DNA of 23,062 bases, taken from positions 1-23,062 of the IMG/VR virus record IMGVR_UViG_3300031669_000248; one strand, 5' to 3'. Shown one piece after another: positions 1 through 9,443 of the stretch (positions within the stretch are counted from its first letter, which is position 1; every line of letters starts with the position of its first letter). Source of the DNA: a virus. Made by a program: the position numbers and the translations under genes. The notes under the pieces were generated by a model. That model saw only the letters and a program-made list of their open reading frames with translations. It did no database searches and was not told the DNA's origin.

Positions 1-45
1 ATCTCAAAAAAAATAGATATGTAGTAATCCAACGGAGATCAATTA

Positions 46-3000
46 ATGGCCGACGATATAGACGCAAAAATCCCGCCTAACACAAGAGAAATGTTAGATC
101 AAACTTCTAAAGAGGGAGTGGAACGTTCACGTAGAATTAGTAGTCTTTCTTCTAAAATAGTTGAAATGGAGAAACAAGCTATTCTAGATACTAATAAGAT
201 GTCTAATGAAATTAGTAAAATATCTAAAAAACAAAGAGTAGTTCGTGAAGAATTGAAAGGAATTAAAGATTCTACTATTCCTGAAATTGAAGCAATGGCT
301 CCTGCAGTTAATAAGATTCTGTTACATATAAGCGGAGCTGTTGGATCGTTAGCAACTGGAATGAAAAGAATAACGATAGATACAGCCACTTCTGCTAAGA
401 ATGTTGTTGGTCAATATGGAAAAGCTATATCTGAAGATATAAGTATTAATAGAGAAAATTTAATGGCTATGAGTCTTGCAAAGGCTACTCCAATTTTTGG
501 TTATTTTGCTGCTAAGTTTATGCAAACTGATGTGTTTAAATCAGCTGCCGCAAAAATTAAACAAACATTTAGTTCTGCAATATCATCTGTTGGTGGTGGA
601 TTAAAAAATATTTCTTCTGCCGCTGCATCAAAAGTTCAAAATTTATTTTCTAAAGGAGTTAAAGAACCACCACCAAAAATGCAGACTGGTGGTTACGTAG
701 AAAAGGGTGGTGTTGCAGAAGTTCATCCTGCAGAAGTTATTGTTCCTATAGATAAAGTATTATCCAAATTTAGTGAACAACAAAAAGGTAAAGGAGGAGA
801 TGTACAGGAGCAAACACTTACAACATTAAAAGATTTATCTACTAATATGAAGATGTATGGAAACTATTTCCAAAAAGAGAAGATGAATCGAAAGGGAGTT
901 ATAAAAGATTTTGTTACTGGTATATGGGGAGGAAAATACGGTAAAAGTTGGGAATTCAGAATGCTTATGGCTACTGAAAAATTACAAGCAGCTATATCTG
1001 AAACACCTGGGAGATTTAAGTTTGCTTGGGAATCAATAATGTGGAAGCATCCAATATTTAGAAAACTTATTGGACTTACTAAAGGTTTATGGTCAACATC
1101 AAAAATGTTTGGAAGAATGATTCGTTGGCCTTTCAAACTATTATTTGCTGCAAAAGGAAAGTATACAAAAGATATAAAACAAGCTACATCCACAGATAAC
1201 GCAATGGGTCAGATTGCTAATATATTAGCTGCAATTCATACAAGGTTAATGCCAAGAATGGATACATTAATTAGAAATACAGGAGCATTAAATAATTTTG
1301 TATTACAAGAAAGTGGTTATGAAAAACAAGAAAGTGGAACTTCTAGATTAATTTCTAGAGTATTTAAAATGCTCACTCCTGGCAAGAAAAAAGAATTATC
1401 AATGGGAAAAAAATCAAATTTGCTACCAGGGCCAGATCAGATGGCAAACGATATAAGACTGATTGAAGAAAATACACGCAGTACATCAAAAAAGGTTAAG
1501 CTTTTAGCCCCACTTCAAAAAGATCAAATAATAGAGCTAAAGAAAACAAGAAGATCTATAAGTTGGATGGGTAAAGGAGTTACAAAACTAGGAAAAACAT
1601 TAAAAAGTAGTGGACAATTTATTTGGAAACTTCTTATGATGGGTTTTGCTTTTATTCAACCTTTGTTAACATCTGTAAGTTCGCTTATTGGTAGGTGGCT
1701 TCCTGCTATTGCTACTGGTATTTTTAGTCTTGGTAGTGGTCTTCTTGGTAAAGCATTTGGAGGTATTGGAAAAGTAGCTGGTGGACTTCTTGGTGCTACA
1801 GGAGCTACAATTGCTGGTTGGTCATTAGCTGCTGTTGGAGCTGGTGCAGCTGGATATGGAATAGGAACATTAATTAATAAAGTTATTGATAAAGCTTTTG
1901 GTGAAAAAGGTGGTTTAGGTAAATGGGTTTATGACAAAGTTCATGAACAAGGAGATAGCTGGTATAAAGTTGCTTGGGGATTTATAAAATTACCTTTTAC
2001 TGCTGTGCATTCATTATGGACAAAAGTAAAAGAATGGGTATATGAAAGAATTGAAGGTTCTTGGGTGTTTAATAAAGTGAAACAAATAGGAGCAATTATT
2101 ACATATCCTTATAAACTTGCTTGGAAAATTGTTAAAAAATTATCAGCTTTTGGAACATGGTTAGGTGAATCAACCAAAACTATTTACAGAGGTGTATCTG
2201 CTTCTATTAAATTTATATGGAATTTGCCTGGAAACATAGTTGATTTTGTTACTTGGCCGTTTAGAAAAGTTTCTTCACTATTATCAAGACTTAAACAATG
2301 GACAAAATTAAAATTAAGCAGTATACCTATAATTGGTAGATGGTTTCAAGCTGGAGATGACTCTTGGCTTGCAAAAGAAAAATTGTTTGAAAAACTTAAA
2401 AAAGAGGAAGGACCCTCTTTCATAGAAAAAATATCTTCTTTTCTTATATGGCCACTTAAAAAAATAGGAGAACTAAAAGATACGTTCAAGCAAAAAATTA
2501 GTGAGAAGTGGGATAATATTTTAAAAGATTTGAATTCTGTAAAAGAAAAAATAAGTTCATTTCTTTCATGGCCTTTTACAAAAATAATAGAACTGAAAGA
2601 TACGTTCAAACAAAAAATTCATGAGAAGTGGGATAATATTATAAAAGATTTGAATGTAAAAATAGATAATATTGTTGACCTTATAACATGGCCTATAAGA
2701 AAAATGGTTGAATTGGTTACAAAGGCTAAAGATTGGACTATGGAGAAACTTCAGAATATACCTCTTATTGGTAGAATAATGAAGTGGAGTAAAGAGAAAG
2801 AGAAAGAGGACGGTCAAGGATTAGAACCTATTGTTAAACCAAAAGAAGACAAACCTTCATGGTGGAAATCTCTTAAAAAAGCTGCGGGTATGGCTAAAGG
2901 AGGAATAACAACAAGATCTACATTAGCAAATTTACATGCAAGCGAAGCAGTTATTCCATTACCGCCAGAAGTTACGGAAGCTATTACAAAAAGATTTATT

Positions 3001-3276
3001 GATAGATCTGAAATTGCAAAGAGAGATGTTGCATCTCGAATGGCTGAAAGTAAATATGCTGCTGGTGAGTTTGGAAAGAAGACAGGTGATATAGCTTCTC
3101 AGATTGAAAAGGGTCAAGTACAAATTAATAACGCAATGGTTTATAATTCTAATTTAATGGCAAATTCAAATTCAAACATGGCATCTACAATAGCAGATTC
3201 AATGGGGTCTGGAGGAGGAAGTTTTTCATCTGGAAATGATTTTGCAGCACAAGTTTTAAAATGTAACTTATCGTAG
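46..3276 (+). CDS. tail tape measure protein
   Basis: A 1076-aa protein inferred to set tail length and occupy the tail tube lumen. Residues 1-80 are charged and helical (coiled-coil-like). About residues 526-615 form a long Gly/Ala-rich hydrophobic stretch, typical of tape measures. Two copies of a motif familiar from tape measure proteins are visible: GGVAEVHPAEVIVPID near residues 220-236 and a degenerate form, STLANLHASEAVIPL, near 957-972. The second half carries repeated aromatic-proline units (RWPFK, YPYK, TWPFRK, IWPLKK, SWPFTK, TWPIRK) and a recent 40-residue tandem duplication. The ATG is preceded by GGAG at 34-37. At about 0.15 nm per helical residue the tail would be near 160 nm, an inference only. 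The gene next to it is another structural protein, but the tube, chaperone-like and baseplate genes lie on the opposite strand. Confidence 0.85.
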   Translation: MADDIDAKIPPNTREMLDQTSKEGVERSRRISSLSSKIVEMEKQAILDTNKMSNEISKISKKQRVVREELKGIKDSTIPEIEAMAPAVNKILLHISGAVGSLATGMKRITIDTATSAKNVVGQYGKAISEDISINRENLMAMSLAKATPIFGYFAAKFMQTDVFKSAAAKIKQTFSSAISSVGGGLKNISSAAASKVQNLFSKGVKEPPPKMQTGGYVEKGGVAEVHPAEVIVPIDKVLSKFSEQQKGKGGDVQEQTLTTLKDLSTNMKMYGNYFQKEKMNRKGVIKDFVTGIWGGKYGKSWEFRMLMATEKLQAAISETPGRFKFAWESIMWKHPIFRKLIGLTKGLWSTSKMFGRMIRWPFKLLFAAKGKYTKDIKQATSTDNAMGQIANILAAIHTRLMPRMDTLIRNTGALNNFVLQESGYEKQESGTSRLISRVFKMLTPGKKKELSMGKKSNLLPGPDQMANDIRLIEENTRSTSKKVKLLAPLQKDQIIELKKTRRSISWMGKGVTKLGKTLKSSGQFIWKLLMMGFAFIQPLLTSVSSLIGRWLPAIATGIFSLGSGLLGKAFGGIGKVAGGLLGATGATIAGWSLAAVGAGAAGYGIGTLINKVIDKAFGEKGGLGKWVYDKVHEQGDSWYKVAWGFIKLPFTAVHSLWTKVKEWVYERIEGSWVFNKVKQIGAIITYPYKLAWKIVKKLSAFGTWLGESTKTIYRGVSASIKFIWNLPGNIVDFVTWPFRKVSSLLSRLKQWTKLKLSSIPIIGRWFQAGDDSWLAKEKLFEKLKKEEGPSFIEKISSFLIWPLKKIGELKDTFKQKISEKWDNILKDLNSVKEKISSFLSWPFTKIIELKDTFKQKIHEKWDNIIKDLNVKIDNIVDLITWPIRKMVELVTKAKDWTMEKLQNIPLIGRIMKWSKEKEKEDGQGLEPIVKPKEDKPSWWKSLKKAAGMAKGGITTRSTLANLHASEAVIPLPPEVTEAITKRFIDRSEIAKRDVASRMAESKYAAGEFGKKTGDIASQIEKGQVQINNAMVYNSNLMANSNSNMASTIADSMGSGGGSFSSGNDFAAQVLKCNLS
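2425..2664 (+). repeat. 120-bp tandem duplication inside the tape measure gene
   Basis: Two adjacent copies of a 120-bp (40-codon) unit. In each, EKISSFL is followed by WP, ELKDTFKQKI and EKWDNI at the same offsets. For example, the ELKD codons begin at 2470 and at 2590. The copies differ at few bases, so the duplication is recent compared with the more degraded WP-type units on either side. Because the unit is a multiple of three, the reading frame is kept and the protein is lengthened by 40 residues. Confidence 0.85.
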
Positions 3277-3290
3277 GAGATTGATCAATA

Positions 3291-4535
3291 ATGGCAAATG
3301 ATGCATATGTAAGAAAGTTAGATCCTCCTTATGGAATTTTTGGTTTACCGCCATCAAATTTTGTAAGTACACACATGATAAAGAATTCCATGCCGGTTAT
3401 GGAGATTAGACCGTCGAAACCTTCATTTAAAACTGGACTGACACTTTTTACTGTTCAAGATGATATTGAAACATATGATAAAATTCTTAATAATTTAGGT
3501 TTTAAAATTGAACATCCTCTTAGAATTGCTTTTCTTGCTGATAACTTCCCGACGGATACGTTTACCAATGACTATGGAGAGACTTTCTTACAAAAATTTA
3601 CTGATGTTGCTAGCCAAGGGATGTCACAACTTGCACAGATGACTGGTGCGCGGACAGGAACTGAAGCTCTTAAACAATATGGAAATATAATTTCAGGAAT
3701 GAGCAACCTGGGTGGAGCTGCCGGAAAAGTTTTTGATGTTGCTGGAAAGGGTCTTACCAGTTTTGTTGAAGGTGCAGAAAAAATTCAACAACAACTTTCT
3801 AAAGGAGGCGGAGCAGCCGGAGCTGGCGCATCTATTGCTGGTAATGTTGTTAATAAAATGTTAGCTGGAAACAGAGTCGACTTTCCACAGGTTTGGAGAA
3901 ATAGTGGTTTTAGTCCTTCTTATACTGTTACTATTAGGTTATATAATCCAAAACCTGGAAATTATGAATCTACTCTAAAACATATTGTGGGTCCACTTGC
4001 TGCCATTCTTACATTAGCTATTCCTAGATCACAAGATGGTTATACTTATAATTGGCCATTTTTTCATAGGGTTAAAGTTCCTGGGATTTGGGAATTAAAT
4101 CCTGGGGTTATAACAAATGTTACTGTCATTAAAGGAGGAGATCAACAAGCAATTGCATATAATCAGAGACTTGGGATGGTTGATGTAAGACTTGACTTTG
4201 TTAGTTTATACACTAGTATGTTGATCGAAGAGGGAGATGCTAATATTACAAACAGACCTACCATTAGATCTTATTTACAAAATTTATTAGAGGATAAAGA
4301 GGTAGAACCTGTATATAACACAGCTGCTAAATTAGGTGGTGGTACAACTGCACCAAAATTAATATCTCCAAATAGAACTTTTGAAAATGCATTATCACCT
4401 CCAAGACTAGCATTAATTCAACCAAGATCATCATCTCCAACACTTATCGAAGGAGATGAAGCCAGAGTAGATGTTGATGTGATAACGAAAGCTGCATCTT
4501 TAAAAGCATCCAATGATTTGATTGGTTTAGCTTAA
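3291..4535 (+). CDS. tail-associated virion structural protein
   Basis: A 414-aa protein starting at ATG with GGAG upstream (3276-3279), 14 nt after the tape measure stop, so very likely in the same transcript. The N-terminal third has mixed alpha/beta character. Residues about 135-200 are Gly/Ala-rich and low in complexity. The second half has a conserved-looking core (PQVWRNSGFSPSYTVTIRLY and then GPLAAILTLAIPR), a pattern I associate with structural proteins of large myoviruses near the tape measure. The C-terminus is Pro/Ser-rich and probably flexible. I cannot place it in a T4 gene family; a baseplate hub, tail-tube initiator or tail terminator role would suit the position. Its stop codon overlaps that of the convergent minus-strand gene. 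Confidence 0.5.
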   Translation: MANDAYVRKLDPPYGIFGLPPSNFVSTHMIKNSMPVMEIRPSKPSFKTGLTLFTVQDDIETYDKILNNLGFKIEHPLRIAFLADNFPTDTFTNDYGETFLQKFTDVASQGMSQLAQMTGARTGTEALKQYGNIISGMSNLGGAAGKVFDVAGKGLTSFVEGAEKIQQQLSKGGGAAGAGASIAGNVVNKMLAGNRVDFPQVWRNSGFSPSYTVTIRLYNPKPGNYESTLKHIVGPLAAILTLAIPRSQDGYTYNWPFFHRVKVPGIWELNPGVITNVTVIKGGDQQAIAYNQRLGMVDVRLDFVSLYTSMLIEEGDANITNRPTIRSYLQNLLEDKEVEPVYNTAAKLGGGTTAPKLISPNRTFENALSPPRLALIQPRSSSPTLIEGDEARVDVDVITKAASLKASNDLIGLA

Positions 4536-5644
4536 CAAATAGAATTTCGAAAAATCATAGTTAAATAATAGGCGAGAAAAAGGTTGATGAGAAATTGTGT
4601 TTGGGATGTGAAGTTGTTATATTTATTTTGATATTTCATATCTGCTAAAACTTTCATTAATAATATATTTACTTGTTGTTTGAAATACACCTGGGATATC
4701 GTTCTTTTTATTGACATGAGAGATCTAACATATGTATAATAATCATCTCCACATATCTGATTAACGTTTTTTAAATCCTTTACAAATAATTTTAAAATCA
4801 ATCTTATAGTATCTGTATGTTTTACGTTATTTACTTTATTAACAATCATCGTGGCAATTGAACTATTGATTTTTGTTATTCTTCTTGCGTTTTCTTGAGC
4901 AATTTTATCTACTATTTGATATACTGTTATTTTCTTTGTTACTTCTTCTACAGCTCTTTCATCTTTTTTCATATTTTCATATTGAAAAGAATTCTCTTCA
5001 TCATCAACAGGTTCATTTTGTGTTTTTATTTTCCCACCTTGTTTTACTGCTTCATAATATGTATTAGCAAAACTTTTAACACTTTGCGAAATTCTATGTC
5101 TACATTCCTGTATAAATTTTGATATTTGGTCTATGTCTTTTTCTGTCATAGATCTTGTATATCTCCTGATCATCTCATTTGATATATGATACATAGCATT
5201 ACCAATTGTTTTTTCTCTTGCGAATAAATGTGTTTTTGTTATGTGTTCTAAAGCATATCTAAATATATCTTCATTACAAAATTTAATATGTTTATCTAGA
5301 AGTGCTCGATAGTGTCGAATAACAAAAAATAACATTGTTGTTCTAAACCCAATTTGATCTCTTTGATTCAAGAAATACCACATTAGAAAAATATAGAAAT
5401 TTGATTTTGGATCATTATGAAGTTTAAACTTTGATTCTTTTCTTCCGCTCCATTGTCTTTTTGTAAATTCTTTAATATCTTGTTCTTTCAGACCGGTAAG
5501 ATTTAAAAAAGTAAAATAATGTTTTTTTGTTTTTGGTTTATAACAAGGTTCTGATAAACTAGAAAGACTATAACCAGCTGCTTTAATCATCTCTGATTTT
5601 AATTTTGTTATATTTATTTTTGTTTTAGATAGTAATATTTCCAT
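4532..5644 (-). CDS. hypothetical protein, last gene of the minus-strand tail operon
   Basis: A 370-aa lysine-rich, mostly helical protein that I do not recognise. It starts at ATG only 2 nt after the stop of the baseplate J gene, so it is probably translationally coupled; the SD is weak. Visible features are a central charged segment (about residues 205-235, rich in E, K and D) that looks like a linker, and helical halves with many aromatic residues on either side. There is no signal peptide and no clear membrane segment; the hydrophobic C-terminal helix (FLINLFLAYYLTMIF) could be buried or membrane-active. Its place after gp25 and gp6-type genes suggests a baseplate or tail assembly role, but nothing in the sequence proves it. 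It is convergent with the preceding plus-strand gene and overlaps it by 4 bp. Confidence 0.55.
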   Translation of the reverse strand: MEILLSKTKINITKLKSEMIKAAGYSLSSLSEPCYKPKTKKHYFTFLNLTGLKEQDIKEFTKRQWSGRKESKFKLHNDPKSNFYIFLMWYFLNQRDQIGFRTTMLFFVIRHYRALLDKHIKFCNEDIFRYALEHITKTHLFAREKTIGNAMYHISNEMIRRYTRSMTEKDIDQISKFIQECRHRISQSVKSFANTYYEAVKQGGKIKTQNEPVDDEENSFQYENMKKDERAVEEVTKKITVYQIVDKIAQENARRITKINSSIATMIVNKVNNVKHTDTIRLILKLFVKDLKNVNQICGDDYYTYVRSLMSIKRTISQVYFKQQVNILLMKVLADMKYQNKYNNFTSQTQFLINLFLAYYLTMIFRNSIC

Positions 5645-5646
5645 CG

Positions 5647-8124
5647 TTATCCCACGACTCTAACTGTAATATTTGCAGCTCTAAAATAAACAAATTCAGG
5701 ACCGTATTCTAGCAATTCTGTTTGTGTAAAATCATCAATATCATAATTGAAAAATATGCTTGTTACGGGTCTTATTAGTCTACAATGATCTACTCCATCT
5801 ACTCCTTGTATAACATCTATAATTTCAGATCTATATATTGAAACATTAGACCCAAACCTACTACTAAAAGCACTTATCAATGCAGTTTTTATACTTTGAG
5901 AAATTCCTGATATTGTTAGAGTTGTATCTGATTCTTTAAAAACTTCTATTTCGATCTCTAATGGAATCGTATAATTTGGTACTGGTATCCAACCTTTCAT
6001 TGAATATATATATTTATATCCTTTATTTGTTACATTAATAATATCGTCTGATGCTGGTACTAAATAATGCCATGTTATTGCTGTGGCGTCTGTACATGTT
6101 GCTATATATCCAGCGTAAGATGTAGCAGCGTCTGATAATGCATATTTATCATCTATAGAAGGATTTGCTGGAAGACTAGATACAACATCTATAACTGTTG
6201 GTTTTGTTATTATATTATGCTGCATGTTTTTAAGCACGCCAGTTGTGTTTGAAAATTTTAAATTTGTAAAATCTGTTAACATTCTATGTGATGTAAAATC
6301 AAGAGTAGTTAATAATGATTGTAATATTTGACTTTCAAATTCTCTTGTTTCTATACCATCGTAATATGATTGTTTAATTACTGGTATATCATAAATTGTT
6401 ATATAAGAAGTTGAATCATCTACAATACTTGATAACATAAAATCATCTAAATTTTGCCTAAAAACTATCGAATTTTGATATCTAGACACATTATTTAAGG
6501 ATGGATCTTTTATTGTAAAATAGTAAGTTTCTTGACCTTCTGGAATAAAAGTATATGGACTTACAGAATAGGAAAATTCTGATGCTGTTGAGTCGTTAGT
6601 CATATCATATGTAACACCTGTTGAACTAACTTCCATTTCACATGTTGCTAAGGCAACATCTAATTCTGTAGAATGATAATGTAAATTAAATTTGCCTGCA
6701 TTCCCTATTTTTTCTACTACCAAATTGTCAGCAAATATATTATAGTCTGAAACATAGCTTGTTATTAAAGTTGGAGTTTGTTCTGTTTCGTCAACAGTAT
6801 AATAATAATTTGCTGCAGAATTTATAAGGTCTATTACTAGATCGAAAAGTGTATAGTAATTAACGTTATCAACAACAACAGTTGTTAACCTTGGAATAAT
6901 TGTTTCTGTTCTACCAGTTATAAAAGAAGCGTTTCTTGTAGGAACTATTAATTGTTGAGTAATATCATCAGGATCTGTTCCAAAAAACAATGATGTAAAT
7001 AGTTGAATATCATTTATTTTTAAGTCTGATCTTTTTAATACTGCAATTGAATTTTGAGATAATGGTGAAGTGGGTACTACTACATCTACATTTGAATAGT
7101 CGTTTTCAGTAACTAATCTTCCAAGAGTGGTTATTGAAGCAATTGCATTTCTTCTAGTTTCTTCTAGAGATTCTTCATCTTCTCCACCACTTGCAGAAGT
7201 TGCGTTCAAAACTGTATAATTGACTATTTGTGTTACTCCAGCATCTGTTTCATTATAAAGTCTATCTCCTGTTTTTATACTACCAGCTATTACATTTCCA
7301 GCAGCTCCTTGTGTAATATTAGAAGTTATTCGAACTGTACCACCTGCAGCAGGCTGAACTCCTATTAATCCATTTCCAAAATATAATCTAACTCCAGAAT
7401 CTGTTCTTCTTCGAACATATCCTTGATTAGAATCAGACATTAAATATAAACTATCATATTCTGTCCATGTTGTAAATGCTGGATCTCCTGGATTTTTTAC
7501 CTCTACTGTTATAGTAGATATTTTTCCAGATATTGGTACATCAATTGTTACAAATTGATATCTGTCTAAATCTGAATCTACTTGAAATTCCTGAATATCT
7601 GGTTGATATTGATTCACAGGTAGTACGAATGAAAAGTCATCAGATGTTTTTGTATAGGCAAGGGTATATTTTTTATTATTTTTTACTAATGTAATTACCA
7701 CTGTTGAGTTACTTGTTATTTCTATTGTTGTAGTATAATCTGTTGTGAATTGAATGTCACCTGCGTAAAATTTAAAACCTGATGCAATATCAAAACTTAC
7801 GCTAGCATCTGTAAATGTTAGAGGTATTGTAACAAGAACATTAGCTGTAGAATATTCTGCATCTGAAGGGCTATATCCTAAAAATGCACCAAGGTTCAAG
7901 ATTGATTCAGCAAGTTGGGCTTTAGTAAGAAAGAACTCGCGGTAAGTTGACATTTGATAAAACATCAAATTTCCTGTTAAAGTAGAAACAACATCAATAA
8001 TGAAACTAAGAAAAGATGATTTCGTAAGATCCACACCTTCTAATTCAAGATACTCTTTTATATAATCTGTGATTTGAGCTCGTATAGAATCTCTTGATGC
8101 GTATATTTCAGTGGATATTGTCAT
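5647..8124 (-). CDS. baseplate J / gp6-like baseplate wedge protein
   Basis: An 825-aa protein of the baseplate J family (T4 gp6-like), which forms the wedge ring of contractile-tail baseplates. The family core is clear: FGNGLIGVQPAAGGTVRI, then QGAAGNVIAG, then SGGEDEESLEETRRNAI and LGRLVTENDYSNV in the middle third (about residues 245-345). A helical N-terminal domain comes before it and a long beta-rich C-terminal region follows, ending with repeated-subunit-type segments such as GVDGVDHCRLI. It lies downstream of gp25 and a wedge-like gene, the usual neighbourhood for gp6. The ATG is preceded by AAGGGAAAA. The gap to the 220-aa gene upstream is 13 bp and to the next gene 2 bp, so it belongs to the operon. 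Confidence 0.9.
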   Translation of the reverse strand: MTISTEIYASRDSIRAQITDYIKEYLELEGVDLTKSSFLSFIIDVVSTLTGNLMFYQMSTYREFFLTKAQLAESILNLGAFLGYSPSDAEYSTANVLVTIPLTFTDASVSFDIASGFKFYAGDIQFTTDYTTTIEITSNSTVVITLVKNNKKYTLAYTKTSDDFSFVLPVNQYQPDIQEFQVDSDLDRYQFVTIDVPISGKISTITVEVKNPGDPAFTTWTEYDSLYLMSDSNQGYVRRRTDSGVRLYFGNGLIGVQPAAGGTVRITSNITQGAAGNVIAGSIKTGDRLYNETDAGVTQIVNYTVLNATSASGGEDEESLEETRRNAIASITTLGRLVTENDYSNVDVVVPTSPLSQNSIAVLKRSDLKINDIQLFTSLFFGTDPDDITQQLIVPTRNASFITGRTETIIPRLTTVVVDNVNYYTLFDLVIDLINSAANYYYTVDETEQTPTLITSYVSDYNIFADNLVVEKIGNAGKFNLHYHSTELDVALATCEMEVSSTGVTYDMTNDSTASEFSYSVSPYTFIPEGQETYYFTIKDPSLNNVSRYQNSIVFRQNLDDFMLSSIVDDSTSYITIYDIPVIKQSYYDGIETREFESQILQSLLTTLDFTSHRMLTDFTNLKFSNTTGVLKNMQHNIITKPTVIDVVSSLPANPSIDDKYALSDAATSYAGYIATCTDATAITWHYLVPASDDIINVTNKGYKYIYSMKGWIPVPNYTIPLEIEIEVFKESDTTLTISGISQSIKTALISAFSSRFGSNVSIYRSEIIDVIQGVDGVDHCRLIRPVTSIFFNYDIDDFTQTELLEYGPEFVYFRAANITVRVVG

Positions 8125-8137
8125 GTTTTATTTTCCC

Positions 8138-8800
8138 TTACATTAGATAGAATCCTGAATTCTCATCAAACAAATCTTTTAATGTATTTTTTAATGAACT
8201 ATTTTTTGATAAAAGTTTTGTTAAGAATTCAGTATCAGATAAAGTATGAATTTTTTTGTCATAATCAAAGAATACGTGAGTATTAATAACTTGTTGATCT
8301 ATTTCGGTTGTTGTGCGGCTTTGCATTATTTCTAGTTTTAACTTCCAATAACGTTTGTCAGTGTTTGGATGTATTTCTACTCCAGTGACTTGAAAAATTG
8401 GATATATATCATTTGTCGATCTTAAGAATGTTTGTTCTAATTTTATGATATCATGAGGTAGAGGTGTAATTCCGTAGGAACTAGGAAAGATTATATTTGT
8501 TATATTTTCTTTAACTTGACCAATATCTTGACCGTCAAATGAAGTTGTTATTTCATCTGGAAAATAGATTGGTAATAGTAGTATTTTATCTCTTTTAATT
8601 CCAGTTAGTTCTCCAACTTGTTCATATGATCCACCAAATACATTTTCATCTTCCCATATTGTTTCATCTTTATTTATATGATAATATGTTGTTAGAAATC
8701 CAATAGCATGTTTACTGTAATATTCATAAACTAATCTTTGATATTCATGAATATATCCATATAATGCTTCCCAGCTTGGAGTTCTTACCCATTTTTGCAT
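8138..8800 (-). CDS. probable baseplate wedge subunit
   Basis: A 220-aa protein encoded between gp25 and gp6/baseplate J. Its ATG overlaps the stop of the gp25 gene (TAATG), so translation is coupled; a GGAGG site lies about 9 nt upstream, inside the gp25 gene. The N-terminus is aromatic-rich (WEALYGYIHEYQRLVYEYY), the centre contains beta-type segments, and the C-terminal half has alternating hydrophobic strands followed by a helical end. In T4-like baseplates this position is filled by small wedge proteins such as gp53. Position and size suggest that role, but I cannot see a diagnostic motif. Alternatives are a neck or other baseplate-peripheral protein. Confidence 0.5.
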   Translation of the reverse strand: MQKWVRTPSWEALYGYIHEYQRLVYEYYSKHAIGFLTTYYHINKDETIWEDENVFGGSYEQVGELTGIKRDKILLLPIYFPDEITTSFDGQDIGQVKENITNIIFPSSYGITPLPHDIIKLEQTFLRSTNDIYPIFQVTGVEIHPNTDKRYWKLKLEIMQSRTTTEIDQQVINTHVFFDYDKKIHTLSDTEFLTKLLSKNSSLKNTLKDLFDENSGFYLM

Positions 8801-9237
8801 TAATCAGCAGCCTCCATAAATCTAAAATATAATGATTCGTCAATGGTAACACCTAATTGAGAAGTTTCGCCTTTATAATTTACGTCTATTGAAACAGTAA
8901 ATCCTTTTTTGTTATTTAAGAACCTAACATCAACGTTTAAAATTTTTGCTCTATTATCATATCTTTGGAGTTTGACCATTACTTCATCTTTAATTTTAGA
9001 TGCTGTATAGTTATCAGCTGGGTCAAAAACGAATTTATATAAATCACTTCCATACTCAGGATCGTGAGTATATGTCCTCGTTGCTGTTAACAGGATGTTA
9101 TTCCAAGAGAGAATAATTGCTTCTAAATCACTAACTCGTCTGAAATCGCCGCTTGGACCAATAGTAGAAGTGTAGTCAGATATTTTACCTTCTGAACCTA
9201 CTACACTTATATTAAATCTATCTAATATATTTGCCAT
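8800..9237 (-). CDS. gp25-like baseplate wedge protein (GPW/gp25 family)
   Basis: A 145-aa protein of the size and pattern of the GPW/gp25 family, which forms the inner wedge that nucleates the sheath in contractile tails. Supporting features: the D-LEAII-SWNNILLT segment, the family-typical TYTHDPEYGSDLYKFVFDP near residues 58-76, the following helix (ASKIKDEVMVKLQRYDNRAKI) and a C-terminal beta hairpin (GFTVSIDVNYKG). The ATG is preceded by GAGGAAG, which lies inside the end of the out-of-frame extension ORF upstream. The stop overlaps the next start (TAATG). Some family members are called lysozyme-like, but this is a structural protein. Confidence 0.88.
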   Translation of the reverse strand: MANILDRFNISVVGSEGKISDYTSTIGPSGDFRRVSDLEAIILSWNNILLTATRTYTHDPEYGSDLYKFVFDPADNYTASKIKDEVMVKLQRYDNRAKILNVDVRFLNNKKGFTVSIDVNYKGETSQLGVTIDESLYFRFMEAAD

Positions 9238-9238
9238 T

Positions 9239-9443
9239 TTACTTCCTCGCAGCTTCTTCTTGCATTTGTTTTTGTTTTGATTCTTCTAACTCAGACTTCC
9301 ATTTTAAGTAATCATAAAATTTTTTAACTGGCATAAACATAGTTTCTCCATATGATTGTTTACTCAACTCCATGCAAGAATATATGTTTTCGGCTAAATT
9401 ACGTTTATACTCAGATATGCCGTTATGCTGAATACACTGCTCG
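9239..9443 (-). CDS. out-of-frame C-terminal extension of the 263-aa protein (made by frameshift)
   Basis: A 67-codon open stretch immediately downstream of and overlapping the end of the 263-aa gene, in the +1 (equivalent to -2) frame. It encodes EQCIQHNGISEYK near the fusion point, then a helical, charged tail (KKFYDYLKWKSELEESKQKQ) ending at TAA 9241-9239. The open region begins only at 9463, just upstream of the U6 run, giving an overlap of about 40 nt. There is no good independent start: the first ATG in frame (9373) has no SD and would leave only 44 codons. The peptide is plainly coding in character and fills the otherwise unexplained gap before gp25. Together with residues 1-257 of the 263-aa protein it gives a protein of about 324 aa. 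Fusions of this kind are known for tail assembly chaperones (lambda G/GT, Mu). Confidence 0.65.

Noticed and set aside
99-1193. Minus-strand open frames inside the tape measure gene
   Set aside because: They are shadows of a clearly coding plus-strand gene, with no SD and low-complexity Leu/Ser/Ile-rich translations.
4873-5122. Plus-strand open frames rich in Phe and Leu inside the 370-aa gene
   Set aside because: Antisense shadows; the composition is simply the complement of Lys-rich coding sequence.
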